Notes: generated by a model not told the origin, from the sequence alone. DNA of 64,000 nucleotides from Catenuloplanes niger (GCF_031458255.1 NZ_JAVDYC010000001.1:2241001-2305000), one strand, 5' to 3'; counted from the stretch's first letter, positions 45,029-54,280 are shown. Program-made: numbers and translations.

Positions 45029-48000
45029 TCAGCCGCGCTGCACGGCCTCCCGCAGCTCGGCCGTGACCTGATCCGGTTCGGCGATGCAGCGCCAGGCCGG
45101 CACGCGCCGCACCTCCGCGGTGCCGGCGATGACGTCGAGGCGGGCCAGGGTACGGCGCAGCGCGCGGCCGTCCGGGTCCCCCTCGGGGTCGTCGATCACC
45201 ACTGCCAGATCGCTGTTGCCGGTCAGCGTCAGGTCGACCGGGTATCCGGGCAGCGGCGTGCCCCACTCGACCGTCAGCCCGGCGGACCGGAGCACCGGTA
45301 CCAGGCGGTCCACCGGGCGCGGCCCGGTGTCGAGCCCGGCGGCGGACACCGGCGACGGCGGTCCGGCGAGCGCGGCGATCAGGCCTCGCTGCCCGGACCA
45401 CCACGACCGGTCACCGACGACGATCAGCTGCGAGCGGGCGCGGGTGATCGCGACGTTCCACAGATTCGTCTGGTCGACCAGCCAGCCACGGGTACGGTCG
45501 TTGATGCCTTGTGCCCCGACCGGCGAGACCACCATGATGTCCTTCTCGCTGCCCTGGAACTTGTGGATGGTGGCGCACAGCCAGTCACCACCGATGCCGG
45601 CGTCGCGCAGCGCCCGGTCCAGGAGCCGTTGCTGGGCGGCGAGCGGCGTGACGATGCCGATCGATGCGCTGGGATAGTCCTTGCGCAGCTGCGGCACCTC
45701 GGCGACGACCGCGTGGACCTCGGCGTCGTTGCGACCGGATCCGCCGGTGTCGCCGCGGGAGAACCGGCCGGGCACGTGGGTCCACCGGATGGCGGGGTCG
45801 GCCGGGGCCGTCAGCCGGGCCGGGTCGGTGAGGACGGTGAGCCGGTTCTGGTAGACGACCCGGTTCGGTGCCTCGATGATCTCCGGATGGCAGCGGTAGT
45901 GCTCGTCGAGCAGGCTCGCGCTCCCGGCCGCGGTGGCAAACGCCTCGTACGCCGTGTGCTCGGCATAGGTGAGGCGGCGGTCGGTCAGCCACTGATGTCC
46001 GAGGCCCGCCCGAGCCTGCTCCTGCCGGTCCTCCCGGGGCTCGAGTCCGGCGACCGGCGACAGCTGCCGGGGGTCGCCGATGATCAGGGCGCGTTTCGCA
46101 CGGTAGAGCATCGGCAGGATCGCCGGAATCGTGCACTGCGCCGCCTCGTCGATGATCACCAGGTCGAACAGCCCGGCGCTCGGCTTCAACCGGCGGGCCG
46201 ACATGGCGGTGACAGCCCACCCGGGGAGTACGCGGAGAAGCTCGGGCATGTAGCTCCAGCTCCTCGGCGCGGGCTTGGCCATCTCGTCGGCCCGGTTCCG
46301 CAGCAGGGTGACACCGCCGGTGACCCGGGCCGTGATCTGCGCGCGCAGCAGCTGATCGCTGTGTTTCGGCCGCAGGTCGTCGCGCAGCGTCCGCAGCCGC
46401 GCCCACGCCTCCTCCGCCGTGGACGGCATGGACTCGTGGTCGCGACGTCGTGCCCGCCACGACCGCTCGACGGCCGTCTGCTCGCCCAGCACGGCGATCG
46501 CGTCCCGGTCGAGCACTCCGCGGGACCGCAACCGGCGGCGGTACCACCAGCCGAACCACCGGCTGCCCAACGCGCGGTCGACGAGGTCGCCGAGCGTCGC
46601 CAGAGCGGCGTCGTCCAGGTCCGCCAGTGCCCCGTCACGCTCCAGGGCGAGGTCCGCGAGATCCCGTTCGAGCAGGCGGTGCCGATCGAGGTCGTCGCGA
46701 AGCCGCCGCATCTCCGTAGCGGCGAGCCGGAGCTCCTGCGACGGACCGTGCGCGTCCGGCACCGGCGACTGCCAGGCCCGCATCACGTCGGTCAGGAACT
46801 CCGGCTCCCGTTGCAGGTACTCCTTGTTCCCGGTACGCAGCACCAGTCCCGGGCCGACCATGCCGGTCACCCGGTCGACGACCTCGTCGACGGCCCGGTT
46901 GTTGGTCGAGCCGATCAGCACGCTCTGCCCGGCCGTCGTGGCGGTGGCCAGCAGCGCGGTGACCAGCTGGCTCTTACCGGTACCCGGCGGCCCCTGGGCG
47001 ACGGTCAGCCGCCGGCTCATCGCCGCTCGGATGATCTCTTCCTGCGTCTCGTTGACCGGGCTCAGCGCCACCGTCAGCACGTCGCCGTCCGCCGTGTCTG
47101 CGACCGGTGCGGACAGTGCGCCCAGCGCGGTCGACTCGATCTTCCCCGCGTTCTTGACGATGTCGCGCAGGTCGTCGACCAGCCGGGCCTCCGGTGACTG
47201 CGCGCTGCCGGTGGCGAACAGCATTCCGGCGTTCTGCACCCGGTTGAGCGGGCCCGGACGCACCGTACCGGCCACGGTCTCCGGGTCGAGATCCGTGACC
47301 GGCTTCAGTCCGAAGGTGGCGGCTACCCGGCGGACGGTCTCGGCGAGCGACGCGTGGTCCCCGGGTACGAGCAGCTCGGCCACCGCCTGCCGAAGCTCGT
47401 CCGCCTCGACGGGTGCCAGCTGGAAGCAGTCGATCAACGCGGGGCTGGGCTGCGGTGGCGCCGGATGCGCCAGCCCGTCCTCGCCGACGGTCAGGTCGCA
47501 GACCAGAAGCGGTGCCAGCGAGGTGTTCTGCTGGCCCTTCTGCCGCATGGCGACCACCGGGTAGCCGTACCGCAGGGAACGCCCCTCGTTCTCGGCGAAC
47601 GTCGCCAGCTGCCGGCCGGAGTCGCGAAGGCGGATCGGGGCGGTAGCCGAGAAGACGGCCTCCCGGCCCGCCGGAGCCGGCAGGTACGAGTTGCTGTCCG
47701 CCGGATTCACGAAGTACTGCAGGACGGCCGACCGCTGCAGGCAGTCGGCGTAGTAGGTGAGCAACCGCCGCCAGCGGTCGGTGTCGAACGGCGCGTCGTC
47801 CGGCTCGCCGGCCGGGGAGTCCGGTGCCTGCCGCTCCGGGGCGCCGACCGGCCCGGCCACCAGCCTGATCGGTTCGGTGACACCCTCGCTGGACTCGACC
47901 GGCTTGTCCTGACGGCGCCGTGACATCTCGGACATGGCGTAGCGGGCCAGGTCGTACGCGGTGATCCAGCCGTCGTCGGCGGTCCCCTGGGCGGCGCCGC

Positions 48001-48577
48001 GAAGGCCGTCGAGCAGGACCTCGGTGAAGACCGACGGCTTGTCGGGCCCCTGGGCCTTGGATGCCTTCCGGTGGTCGCTCGACTGCAGCATGAACGTGCC
48101 GCGCTCACGCTTCAGACGACGCGGCTCCTGCCGTACGGCCCCGGTGAAACGGTGCCGCGCGGAGAACGCACCGGAGAAGCAGCAGTCCAGGAACACCGCC
48201 TTCTGGCTGGCCTTGCCGGTGTTGATCATGTGCCGGAGGAAACCGTCGACATCCAGCGCGGAGTGGTGCAGGACGTCCGTATCGGTGTCGACGGCCGCGA
48301 GGAACAGGGACTGGTTGTCCGGATGCATGACGCCGTGCCCGGAGTAGTAGAACAACGCGAGATCGCCGGTACGCCGGGCGCCGTAGAACCGCTCGACGAT
48401 CTCCTTCATGTGCGTGGCGGGCAGGTCCACGTGGGCCTCGACGCTGTCGAAGCCGCCGTCCGTGTCCAGCACGGCCTTCATCTGCGCGACATCGTGCCGG
48501 ACACCGGGCAGTGCGGTGAGTGCCGAGTCGGTGCGGTAGCTCGCGGTACCGAGCACCAACGCGAACCGGCCGGTCAA
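45029..48577 (-). CDS. Caspase-like protease fused to SF1 helicase with nuclease-like C-terminus
   Basis: 1182 residues. Caspase-like domain (about 1-240): His81 in FYYSGHGV and Cys133 in FLDCCFSGA form the catalytic dyad. After a linker domain (about 260-480) comes an SF1 helicase: Walker A GPPGTGKSQ (about 526-534), DEAAQ box (about 809) preceding RALIIGDPRQLSPV, and HKFQGSEKD (about 1002) with NVAITRARSQLIVVGD. The last 100 residues (VDLTLTGNSDLAVVIDD) resemble a degenerate Vsr/MTES_1575-type nuclease domain, with the usual E.DG replaced by IDD. This fits a conflict (anti-phage or abortive infection) effector. TTG start, overlapping the EACC1-like gene by four bases. Confidence 0.85.
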   Translation of the reverse strand: MTGRFALVLGTASYRTDSALTALPGVRHDVAQMKAVLDTDGGFDSVEAHVDLPATHMKEIVERFYGARRTGDLALFYYSGHGVMHPDNQSLFLAAVDTDTDVLHHSALDVDGFLRHMINTGKASQKAVFLDCCFSGAFSARHRFTGAVRQEPRRLKRERGTFMLQSSDHRKASKAQGPDKPSVFTEVLLDGLRGAAQGTADDGWITAYDLARYAMSEMSRRRQDKPVESSEGVTEPIRLVAGPVGAPERQAPDSPAGEPDDAPFDTDRWRRLLTYYADCLQRSAVLQYFVNPADSNSYLPAPAGREAVFSATAPIRLRDSGRQLATFAENEGRSLRYGYPVVAMRQKGQQNTSLAPLLVCDLTVGEDGLAHPAPPQPSPALIDCFQLAPVEADELRQAVAELLVPGDHASLAETVRRVAATFGLKPVTDLDPETVAGTVRPGPLNRVQNAGMLFATGSAQSPEARLVDDLRDIVKNAGKIESTALGALSAPVADTADGDVLTVALSPVNETQEEIIRAAMSRRLTVAQGPPGTGKSQLVTALLATATTAGQSVLIGSTNNRAVDEVVDRVTGMVGPGLVLRTGNKEYLQREPEFLTDVMRAWQSPVPDAHGPSQELRLAATEMRRLRDDLDRHRLLERDLADLALERDGALADLDDAALATLGDLVDRALGSRWFGWWYRRRLRSRGVLDRDAIAVLGEQTAVERSWRARRRDHESMPSTAEEAWARLRTLRDDLRPKHSDQLLRAQITARVTGGVTLLRNRADEMAKPAPRSWSYMPELLRVLPGWAVTAMSARRLKPSAGLFDLVIIDEAAQCTIPAILPMLYRAKRALIIGDPRQLSPVAGLEPREDRQEQARAGLGHQWLTDRRLTYAEHTAYEAFATAAGSASLLDEHYRCHPEIIEAPNRVVYQNRLTVLTDPARLTAPADPAIRWTHVPGRFSRGDTGGSGRNDAEVHAVVAEVPQLRKDYPSASIGIVTPLAAQQRLLDRALRDAGIGGDWLCATIHKFQGSEKDIMVVSPVGAQGINDRTRGWLVDQTNLWNVAITRARSQLIVVGDRSWWSGQRGLIAALAGPPSPVSAAGLDTGPRPVDRLVPVLRSAGLTVEWGTPLPGYPVDLTLTGNSDLAVVIDDPEGDPDGRALRRTLARLDVIAGTAEVRRVPAWRCIAEPDQVTAELREAVQRG

Positions 48578-48948
48578 CGGGAACGCTCGATCGCGCCCCG
48601 GACGATGTCGATCAGCTCCGAGGTCTCCGCCTTGGTCGGCTGATCGATGGTCAGCTCAACGTCGCCGACCTTCAGATGCGCCCTGCGGCCCTGGTTGCGG
48701 TTGAGAAAACCGAGGATGAGATCGACCAGCGCCTGAGCGTAGCCCGGGTCCGTCCCGGCCACCGCGGCCACGGTGGACAGCACCAGCTCGCCGACGCCCT
48801 TGTTCTGCGGATCCACCGGCGCCTCGAGCCGGCTCGCCTCGCCGATGCCGCTCAGGTCCTCGGCGAGCTCGTCCGTCAGTTGGTCGAGGACGAAGTCATC
48901 ATCTTCCGGTAGAGCGGTGAAGCTGACGTCAACGACAACCTCCGACAC
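48574..48948 (-). CDS. EACC1-like effector-associated component
   Basis: A 124-residue protein beginning MSEVVVDVSFTALPEDDDFV, followed by LDQLTDELAEDL, a NKGVGELVLSTVAAV segment, ALVDLILGFLNRN and HLKVGDVELTID. This pattern matches what I know of effector-associated constant component 1 (EACC1), a small alpha/beta protein coupled to caspase, trypsin-like and other effectors in actinobacterial NTP-dependent conflict systems (described by Kaur and Aravind). Similarity was judged by eye. GTG start with GGAGG upstream; its stop overlaps the caspase-helicase start by four bases. Confidence 0.68.
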   Translation of the reverse strand: MSEVVVDVSFTALPEDDDFVLDQLTDELAEDLSGIGEASRLEAPVDPQNKGVGELVLSTVAAVAGTDPGYAQALVDLILGFLNRNQGRRAHLKVGDVELTIDQPTKAETSELIDIVRGAIERSR

Positions 48949-49095
48949 CCATGCCTCCCATAGACATACGCCGAAATGCATCTGACAGGCTACGGATTGT
49001 CAGTGCGCGAAGAATGTCCATGTCAATTTTCCGACCGGCATGGACGATTGACCGAATTACTCTTTCGTCGGCCCGCGGGCCGACCACGCCGGGAG

Positions 49096-49569
49096 TCAGA
49101 CGTCCAGGATGCGGGTCGCCGGGACGTACGGCGCACTGCGGTCGTACGGCCGGTGCGGTGGGTGGCAGGCGAGCAGGTTCAGCAGGCGGGGCTGGTCGGC
49201 CGGGTCGACGCCGGCGGCGGTGAAGAACTCGTCCACGCCGGTGAACGGGCCGCCGAGTTCGCGCAGGTCGACGGCGCGCGCGACGCCGGCCGGGGTGAGG
49301 CCGGGCAGGACGGTCAGCTCGTCCGCGGTCGCCGCGTTGACGTCCACCCGGTCGACGAACGTGGGCGGCCGGGTGCCGGGCGGCATCGGCGGCAGCACCA
49401 GCTGGTCGTCGGCGGCGGGCGAGGACGCGGCCGGCAGCGCGGGCATGGCCGAGGGTGTGGGCGGGGCCGGGCGGTCCGGTCGTGGCGCGGCCATCGGCCA
49501 GAACGACGGTGACTCGTCGTGACGGGGCGGTGGGGCTTCGGAACCGGTAAAACGCTGCCACCAACTCAC
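49096..49569 (-). CDS. Helix-hairpin-helix (ComEA-like) protein
   Basis: 157 residues. A Pro/Ala-rich N-terminus (about 1-70) precedes a ComEA-type helix-hairpin-helix domain: VDVNAATADELTVLPGLTPA (about 73-92), then DEFFTAAGVDPADQPRL. It has no signal peptide, unlike secreted ComEA, so it more likely binds DNA or proteins in the cytoplasm. GTG start with GGAGG seven bases before it. It follows the Ycf46-like ATPase by 35 bases, likely a two-gene unit, and precedes the EACC1 gene by 147 bases. Confidence 0.75.
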   Translation of the reverse strand: MSWWQRFTGSEAPPPRHDESPSFWPMAAPRPDRPAPPTPSAMPALPAASSPAADDQLVLPPMPPGTRPPTFVDRVDVNAATADELTVLPGLTPAGVARAVDLRELGGPFTGVDEFFTAAGVDPADQPRLLNLLACHPPHRPYDRSAPYVPATRILDV

Positions 49570-49604
49570 CGCGACGACCCTCCGAGACGCAGACCGGCCA
49601 GAGA

Positions 49605-51188
49605 TCAGAACTCTACGGCGCGGCCGTTGCCGGTGCCCATGTCCCAGTCCTCCGGCGCGGTCGCGGCGACCGCGCGGTCGGCGGCCCAGGAGCGGATCGC
49701 GGTTATCCGTTCCGCCTGCGTCACGCTGAGTGGCACCGTGTTGGTGACGGCGCGCACCAGGTCCTCGCGCTCCAGCGGGCGGCGCTGCGCGAACGCGTCG
49801 TAGAGCGCGGAGACCACGGCCTGTTCGATCTCGGCGCCGGAGAAGCCGTCGGTGAGCTTGGTGAGCTCGGTCAGCAGCGACGGCGTGAGGTCGAGCCGGC
49901 CGGCGACGGCGGGACGGCTGAGGCGGCGGGTGAGGTGGACGGTCCAGATCGCGGTGCGTTCCGGGCCGGTGGGCAGGTCGACGAAGAAGATCTCGTCGAA
50001 GCGTCCCTTGCGGAGCAGTTCGGCGGGGAGGCGGGCGATGTCGTTCGCGGTGGCCATGACGAAGACCGGGCGGGTCTTCTCCTGCAGCCAGGTGAGGAAC
50101 GTGCCGAAGACCCGGGCGCCGGTGCCGGTGTTGTCGCCGGCGCCGGCGCCCGACGCCGCGAGCCCTTTCTCGATCTCGTCGACCCAGAGCACGCAGGGCG
50201 ACGTGGCCTCGGCCGCGCGGATCGCGGTGCGCATGTTCTGCTCGGACGAGCCGACCAGCCCGCTGAACACGCGGCCCATGTCGAGCCGGAGCAACGGCAG
50301 GCCCCAGCCGGCCGCGACCGCCTTCGCGGTGAGCGACTTGCCGCAGCCGGGCACGCCGGTGATCAGCACGCCGCGCGGGGCGGGCAGGCCCCAGGCGGCG
50401 GCCTCGTCGAGCCAGGTGCCGTCGCGGCGCAGCAGCCAGCGCTTCAGGTTCTCCAGGCCGCCGACGTCGGCCAGGCCGGTGTGCGGCTCGACGAACTCCA
50501 GCAGGCCGGACTTGCGTACCGCCTGGCGCTTCTCCTCGTGGACGACCGCGAGGTCGGCCGGGGTCAGCACCGCGTCGTCGACCATGGCGCGGGCGAACGC
50601 GTTCTCCGCCTCGTGCAGCGTCAGCCCGAGCGCGGCCTTCGCGAAGCGCTCCCGGTCGCCGGGGGTGAGCGTGACCGTGATCCGGCCGGTCGCCACGTTG
50701 TCGTCGATCATGCGGTCCAGCAGCGCCCGGATCTCGGTCTCGGCCGGGAGCGGGAAGTCCAGGATGGAGACCTCCCGCTCCAGGTCGTGCGGGATGTGCA
50801 GGGCGGGCGCGAGGATGATCAGCGTGCGCGGGACCGGGCCGGCCCGGAACGCGACCGCGACGTCGCGGAGCAGCCGGACGACCGCGGGGCCGAGCGTGCC
50901 GTGCAGGTCGCAGAAGACGAAGACGCTCGGCTCCTCGGTGCGCAGCGCGGCGACGAGCGCGTCCTCCGGGTCGACCGCGCCGCGCCGGGCGCTGCCGTCC
51001 GGCTGGATCAGTCCGCTCGTCGGCGACCAGGTGAGCAGCGCACGCGGGGTACGGACCAGTTCCGGGTCCCGGGCGACCGCGGCGATTTCGGCGAGCGCGC
51101 GATGCTCCTCGTAGGACTCGACGTACAGAATCGGGATTCTGGCGCGGAATGCCTGCGAGAGGTCACCCCGAAATCCGACGGATGCCAT
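49605..51188 (-). CDS. Ycf46-like AAA+ ATPase
   Basis: A 527-residue AAA+ protein. The N-terminal domain (about 1-235) is alpha/beta (IPILYVESYEEHRAL). The AAA+ core follows: Walker A GVPGCGKS (278-285), Walker B CVLWVDEIEKG (332-342), then GTFLTWLQEKTRPVFVMATAN and arginine-finger GRFDEIFFVDLP. This N-terminal plus core order resembles cyanobacterial and plastid Ycf46, of unclear function. GGGGAGG lies seven bases before the ATG. It has no protease domain, so it is not FtsH. Its neighbours suggest a role with the HHH protein and perhaps the conflict island. Confidence 0.85.
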   Translation of the reverse strand: MASVGFRGDLSQAFRARIPILYVESYEEHRALAEIAAVARDPELVRTPRALLTWSPTSGLIQPDGSARRGAVDPEDALVAALRTEEPSVFVFCDLHGTLGPAVVRLLRDVAVAFRAGPVPRTLIILAPALHIPHDLEREVSILDFPLPAETEIRALLDRMIDDNVATGRITVTLTPGDRERFAKAALGLTLHEAENAFARAMVDDAVLTPADLAVVHEEKRQAVRKSGLLEFVEPHTGLADVGGLENLKRWLLRRDGTWLDEAAAWGLPAPRGVLITGVPGCGKSLTAKAVAAGWGLPLLRLDMGRVFSGLVGSSEQNMRTAIRAAEATSPCVLWVDEIEKGLAASGAGAGDNTGTGARVFGTFLTWLQEKTRPVFVMATANDIARLPAELLRKGRFDEIFFVDLPTGPERTAIWTVHLTRRLSRPAVAGRLDLTPSLLTELTKLTDGFSGAEIEQAVVSALYDAFAQRRPLEREDLVRAVTNTVPLSVTQAERITAIRSWAADRAVAATAPEDWDMGTGNGRAVEF

Positions 51189-51321
51189 CGATTTACCTCC
51201 CCGCGGACATCGGACCGGCAGAAGGTTAGCAATCAACCGAAAGCCTGTTGCCGATCAGCACCGTGTCCCGTTATTGTGCATCGATTTTCCAGGGAACTTT
51301 CAGCTAGGAGATACCAGAATC

Positions 51322-51549
51322 ATGTCCACCACCCCCGTCGCCGCCGGTCAGAAGTCCTGGGTCGTCGCCATCCTGCTCTGCCTCTTCCTCGGCACGCTGG
51401 GCGTTCACCGCTTCTACGTCGGCAAGATCGGCACCGGCATCCTGATGCTGATCACCCTCGGCGGCTTCGGCATCTGGACCCTGATCGACCTGATCATGAT
51501 CATCGTCGGCAAGTTCTCCGACAAGCAGGGTCTCCCGCTCGCCCGCTGA
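51322..51549 (+). CDS. TM2-domain membrane protein
   Basis: A 75-residue protein with the TM2 domain: SWVVAILLCLFLGTLGVHRFYVG, then a second helix TGILMLITLGGFGIWTLIDL. Its function is not known; TM2 proteins are small inner-membrane proteins. I choose the ATG at 51322, which begins MSTTPVAAGQKSW. AGGAG lies 11 bases upstream, and a frame extension to 51274 is not needed. Divergent from the AAA+ gene. A perfect terminator follows. Confidence 0.9.
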   Translation: MSTTPVAAGQKSWVVAILLCLFLGTLGVHRFYVGKIGTGILMLITLGGFGIWTLIDLIMIIVGKFSDKQGLPLAR

Positions 51550-51557
51550 GCCGTCGT

Positions 51558-51591
51558 GATCGGCCCCCGGGGTTTTCCCCGGGGGCCGATC
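51558..51591 (+). terminator. Intrinsic terminator after the TM2 gene
   Basis: GATCGGCCCCCGGGG and its complement form a perfect 15-bp stem with a TTTT loop, eight bases after the stop codon. Confidence 0.9.
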
Positions 51592-51657
51592 CGTCTCCGC
51601 CACCGAAGATCGTCGGTACGATGCGGGTCAGGGTTCCGGCGCGTGGCGGAGGCGACG

Positions 51658-52689
51658 ATGGTGTTGGTGAACGGACCGGTGGTCGTCGGGCTCGACAACG
51701 GCGGCACCGCGAACAACGCGACCATCCTGACCGCGGCCGGTGAGTTCCTGGTCGACCGGATGGTGGAGATCCCCAGCCGGGTCAAGGAAGGCCCGGAGCC
51801 GGCCGTCACCGCGCTCGCCGACGCGCTCGACAACATCCTGGCCGTCACCGGCGTACCGCGCGAGGCGGTCGTCGCGGTCGGGCTGGACACGCCCGGCCCC
51901 GCCACCGCGGACGGCGTGATCTCGCAGAAGGGCTCGACGAACTTCTCCGAGCCCGCCTGGCACGGCTTCGACATCCGCGGCGCGCTCGAGGCCCGGCTCG
52001 GTTTGCCGGTCGTCTACCACAACGACGGCAACGCGGCCGCGCTCTACGCCCACCACGTCTACTTCGGCGGCGCCGCCGCGGACACCTCGTCCATCGCCGC
52101 GATCGTCGGCACCGGCCTCGGCGGCGGCGTGGTCGAGAACGGGCAGGTCGTCAAGGGTGCCGCGGGCATGGCCGGCGAGCTCGGCCACGTCACCATCCCG
52201 CTGCACGGCCTGATCGAGGACGACCAGCCGCTCCCGCTCTGCAACTGCGGCTTCACCGGCGACTCGGAGAGCATCGCGTCGCTCACCGGCATCGCCCAGA
52301 ACCTCCTTCCCTACTGGCTGTCCCGCTACCCCGACCACCCGCTGCACGCCGAACCGTCCGTCCTGGCCGCCGCGAAGAAGTTGCGCGGCATGGCCGAGGC
52401 CGGCGACGAGATGGCGTTGCGCGTCTTCGCCCAGCAGGCCGCCGCGATCGGCCGCCTCTTCACGGTCGCCGCCAACTTCACCGACCCGCACGCCTACTTC
52501 GTCGGCGGCGGCGTCGTCGAGACCCAGCCGCACTTCCGCGAGTGGTTCATCAAGACCGTCCGCGAGCACACGCTGCTGCGCGCGGAACAGGCCGCCGTGG
52601 CGACGTTCGCGTTGGTCCCGGACCTGGACATGGCCGGGGCCCGGGGCGCCGCGATCGCGGCGCTGGAACGCCACCTGCCGGGCGAATAA
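51658..52689 (+). CDS. ROK-family sugar kinase or regulator-like protein
   Basis: A 343-residue actin-fold ROK protein. GLDNGGT near the N-terminus binds phosphate, GTGLGGGVV is the ATP-proximal loop, and AGELGHVTI holds the ROK signature. The zinc site usually reads CxCGxxGC; here it is CNCGFTGD, lacking the last Cys. No helix-turn-helix is present, so it is a kinase rather than a NagC-type repressor. Sugar specificity cannot be read. GGAGG lies five bases before the ATG. Copy D of the dispersed repeat separates it from the convergent RidA gene. Confidence 0.85.
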   Translation: MVLVNGPVVVGLDNGGTANNATILTAAGEFLVDRMVEIPSRVKEGPEPAVTALADALDNILAVTGVPREAVVAVGLDTPGPATADGVISQKGSTNFSEPAWHGFDIRGALEARLGLPVVYHNDGNAAALYAHHVYFGGAAADTSSIAAIVGTGLGGGVVENGQVVKGAAGMAGELGHVTIPLHGLIEDDQPLPLCNCGFTGDSESIASLTGIAQNLLPYWLSRYPDHPLHAEPSVLAAAKKLRGMAEAGDEMALRVFAQQAAAIGRLFTVAANFTDPHAYFVGGGVVETQPHFREWFIKTVREHTLLRAEQAAVATFALVPDLDMAGARGAAIAALERHLPGE

Positions 52690-52695
52690 ACCATT

Positions 52696-52800
52696 CCGGA
52701 TTTTCCCGCTCCCGGCGTGGTGCGGCCCGCATGCTCCCGCGGGCACCGGTCGTCGCCGGCGCTCCTCCCTGCCGGTTCCGATGCTGGTTCCGAAAAACCG
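52696..52800 (-). repeat. Dispersed intergenic repeat, copy D
   Basis: On the complement: CGGTTTTTCGG, CGGAACCGGCAGGG, GGAGCGCCGGCG, GCCCGCGGGAGCA (52744-52732) and GCCGGGAGCGGGAAAATCC. It lies between the convergent ROK and RidA genes, in inverse orientation to the other copies. Confidence 0.85.
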
Positions 52801-52808
52801 CGGGCCGC

Positions 52809-53210
52809 TCAGGCGACGGCGGTGCCCTCCAGTTCGACCAGCTGCCCCGGGATCGCCAGCCGGGTCACGCCGAGCATCGTGGTGGCCGGTGCCACCCCGG
52901 CGGCGGCCAGCCGTGCCGCCAGCACGCCGTAGTGCGGGAACAGCAGATCGACGTCCGTGGTGTAGACGGTGAGCCGGACCAGGTTCGCCAGCGACATGCC
53001 GGCCCCGACCAGTACCGCCTCCAGATTGTCCAGGCTGAGCGCGAGCTGCGCCGCCATGTCACCGTCGTGCCGCGGCCGGCCGTCGGCGTCCATCGCGGTC
53101 TGCCCGGAGCAGTACAGCGTCCGGGTCTGCCCGGTGACCATCTCGCCCTGGTTGAACCCCAGCTCCGCCGACCACGTCACCGGGTTGACCGCCACGCGTT
53201 CCACTGCCAC
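52809..53210 (-). CDS. RidA-family protein
   Basis: A 133-residue member of the YjgF/YER057c/UK114 family, which deaminates reactive enamine/imine intermediates or acts as a small-molecule hydrolase. Recognisable segments are LYCSGQTAMDADG, NLEAVLVGAGMSLANLVRLTVY and the C-terminal IPGQLVELEGTAVA. Its trimer active-site Arg was not verified. The GTG at 53210 has GGAG six bases upstream; a GTG at 53204 is nearly as good. Divergent from the WYL regulator, which probably controls it. Confidence 0.87.
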   Translation of the reverse strand: MAVERVAVNPVTWSAELGFNQGEMVTGQTRTLYCSGQTAMDADGRPRHDGDMAAQLALSLDNLEAVLVGAGMSLANLVRLTVYTTDVDLLFPHYGVLAARLAAAGVAPATTMLGVTRLAIPGQLVELEGTAVA

Positions 53211-53317
53211 ATCGACTCCGTCCGTCCCGTCGGCGCGGCCTCTGCCGCCGCCGTCCGGAATGCAGCCTGCCGGTAAATCACGCCATCCTCTGTCACATAT
53301 CTCGGTAGAGTCGCCGG

Positions 53318-54280
53318 ATGCGCGCCGATCGACTGGTCTCGCTGGTCCTGCTGCTGCGCCGACACGGGCGGATGACCGCCGACGCGCTGGCCCGCGAGCT
53401 GGAGGTGTCCACCCGCACCGTGCTGCGCGACATCGAAGCGCTCTCCACCGCCGGCGTCCCGGTCTACGCCGAACGCGGCCGGTACGGCGGGTACGCGCTG
53501 CTGCCCGGCTTCCGTACCGAACTGACCGGGCTGAACCACGACGAGACACTCGCGCTGCTGGCCGCCGGATCGAGCCGCCGTGAGCGGGCGTTCGGCCTCG
53601 GCCCGGCACTCGCCTCGGCCGTCCGCAAGGTCGTCGACGCGCTGCCCGACGGCCACCTGGCCACCGCCGACGAGGCCGCCCGGCGCTTCCTGGTCGAACC
53701 GGAGGTCGACCTGCTCTCCCGCCGCCCCGTCACCGAGGACGTGCCGGACACGACGATGGCCGAGGTCCGGCGCGCGGTGCTGGCCGGGCGCCGGTTGCGG
53801 CTGCTGTACGCGGCGACCGGCGAGCCGCCCCGATGGCGCACCGTGGACCCCGTCGGCCTGGTCACCGTGCGGGACCGCGCCTACCTGCTGGCCACGAGGT
53901 CCGGCGACGACCGCACCTACCGGATGTCCCGGGTGCGGGCCGCCGCATGCCTCCCCGAACCGGCGGACCGACCCGACCACGTCGACCTGGACCGGCTCTG
54001 GCGCGACCGCTGCGCCCGGTTCCTCGCCGACGGCCACCTCACCGTGCTGGCCCGCGTCGACCCGGCACACCGCGAGGCCCTGGTGAACACCGCGGTGGCC
54101 GTCCGCGCCGAACTCCCCGGCCCCGACGGCTGGCCGCACCTCGAACTGACCTACCAGGACGCCTGGCACGCCGAGTGGGCACTGTGGCAGTTCGGCACGC
54201 ACGCCGAGGCCCTGTCCCCACCGTCCCTGCGCACCGCCCTGCACACCCGCGCCACCACAATCGCCAGCCGGTACGAGTAG
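53318..54280 (+). CDS. WYL-domain transcriptional regulator (YafY-like)
   Basis: 320 residues. The N-terminal winged helix HTH_11 (about 1-60, DALARELEVSTRTVLRDIEAL) is followed by a WYL-type sensor domain (about 135-215, ATGEPPRWRTVDPVGLVTVRD with RAYLLATR) and a C-terminal WCX region. It lies divergently next to ridA, typical of YafY-like regulators controlling a metabolic neighbour. TAGAGT (53306-53311) is exactly six bases upstream of the ATG, so the message is probably leaderless. Confidence 0.9.
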   Translation: MRADRLVSLVLLLRRHGRMTADALARELEVSTRTVLRDIEALSTAGVPVYAERGRYGGYALLPGFRTELTGLNHDETLALLAAGSSRRERAFGLGPALASAVRKVVDALPDGHLATADEAARRFLVEPEVDLLSRRPVTEDVPDTTMAEVRRAVLAGRRLRLLYAATGEPPRWRTVDPVGLVTVRDRAYLLATRSGDDRTYRMSRVRAAACLPEPADRPDHVDLDRLWRDRCARFLADGHLTVLARVDPAHREALVNTAVAVRAELPGPDGWPHLELTYQDAWHAEWALWQFGTHAEALSPPSLRTALHTRATTIASRYE

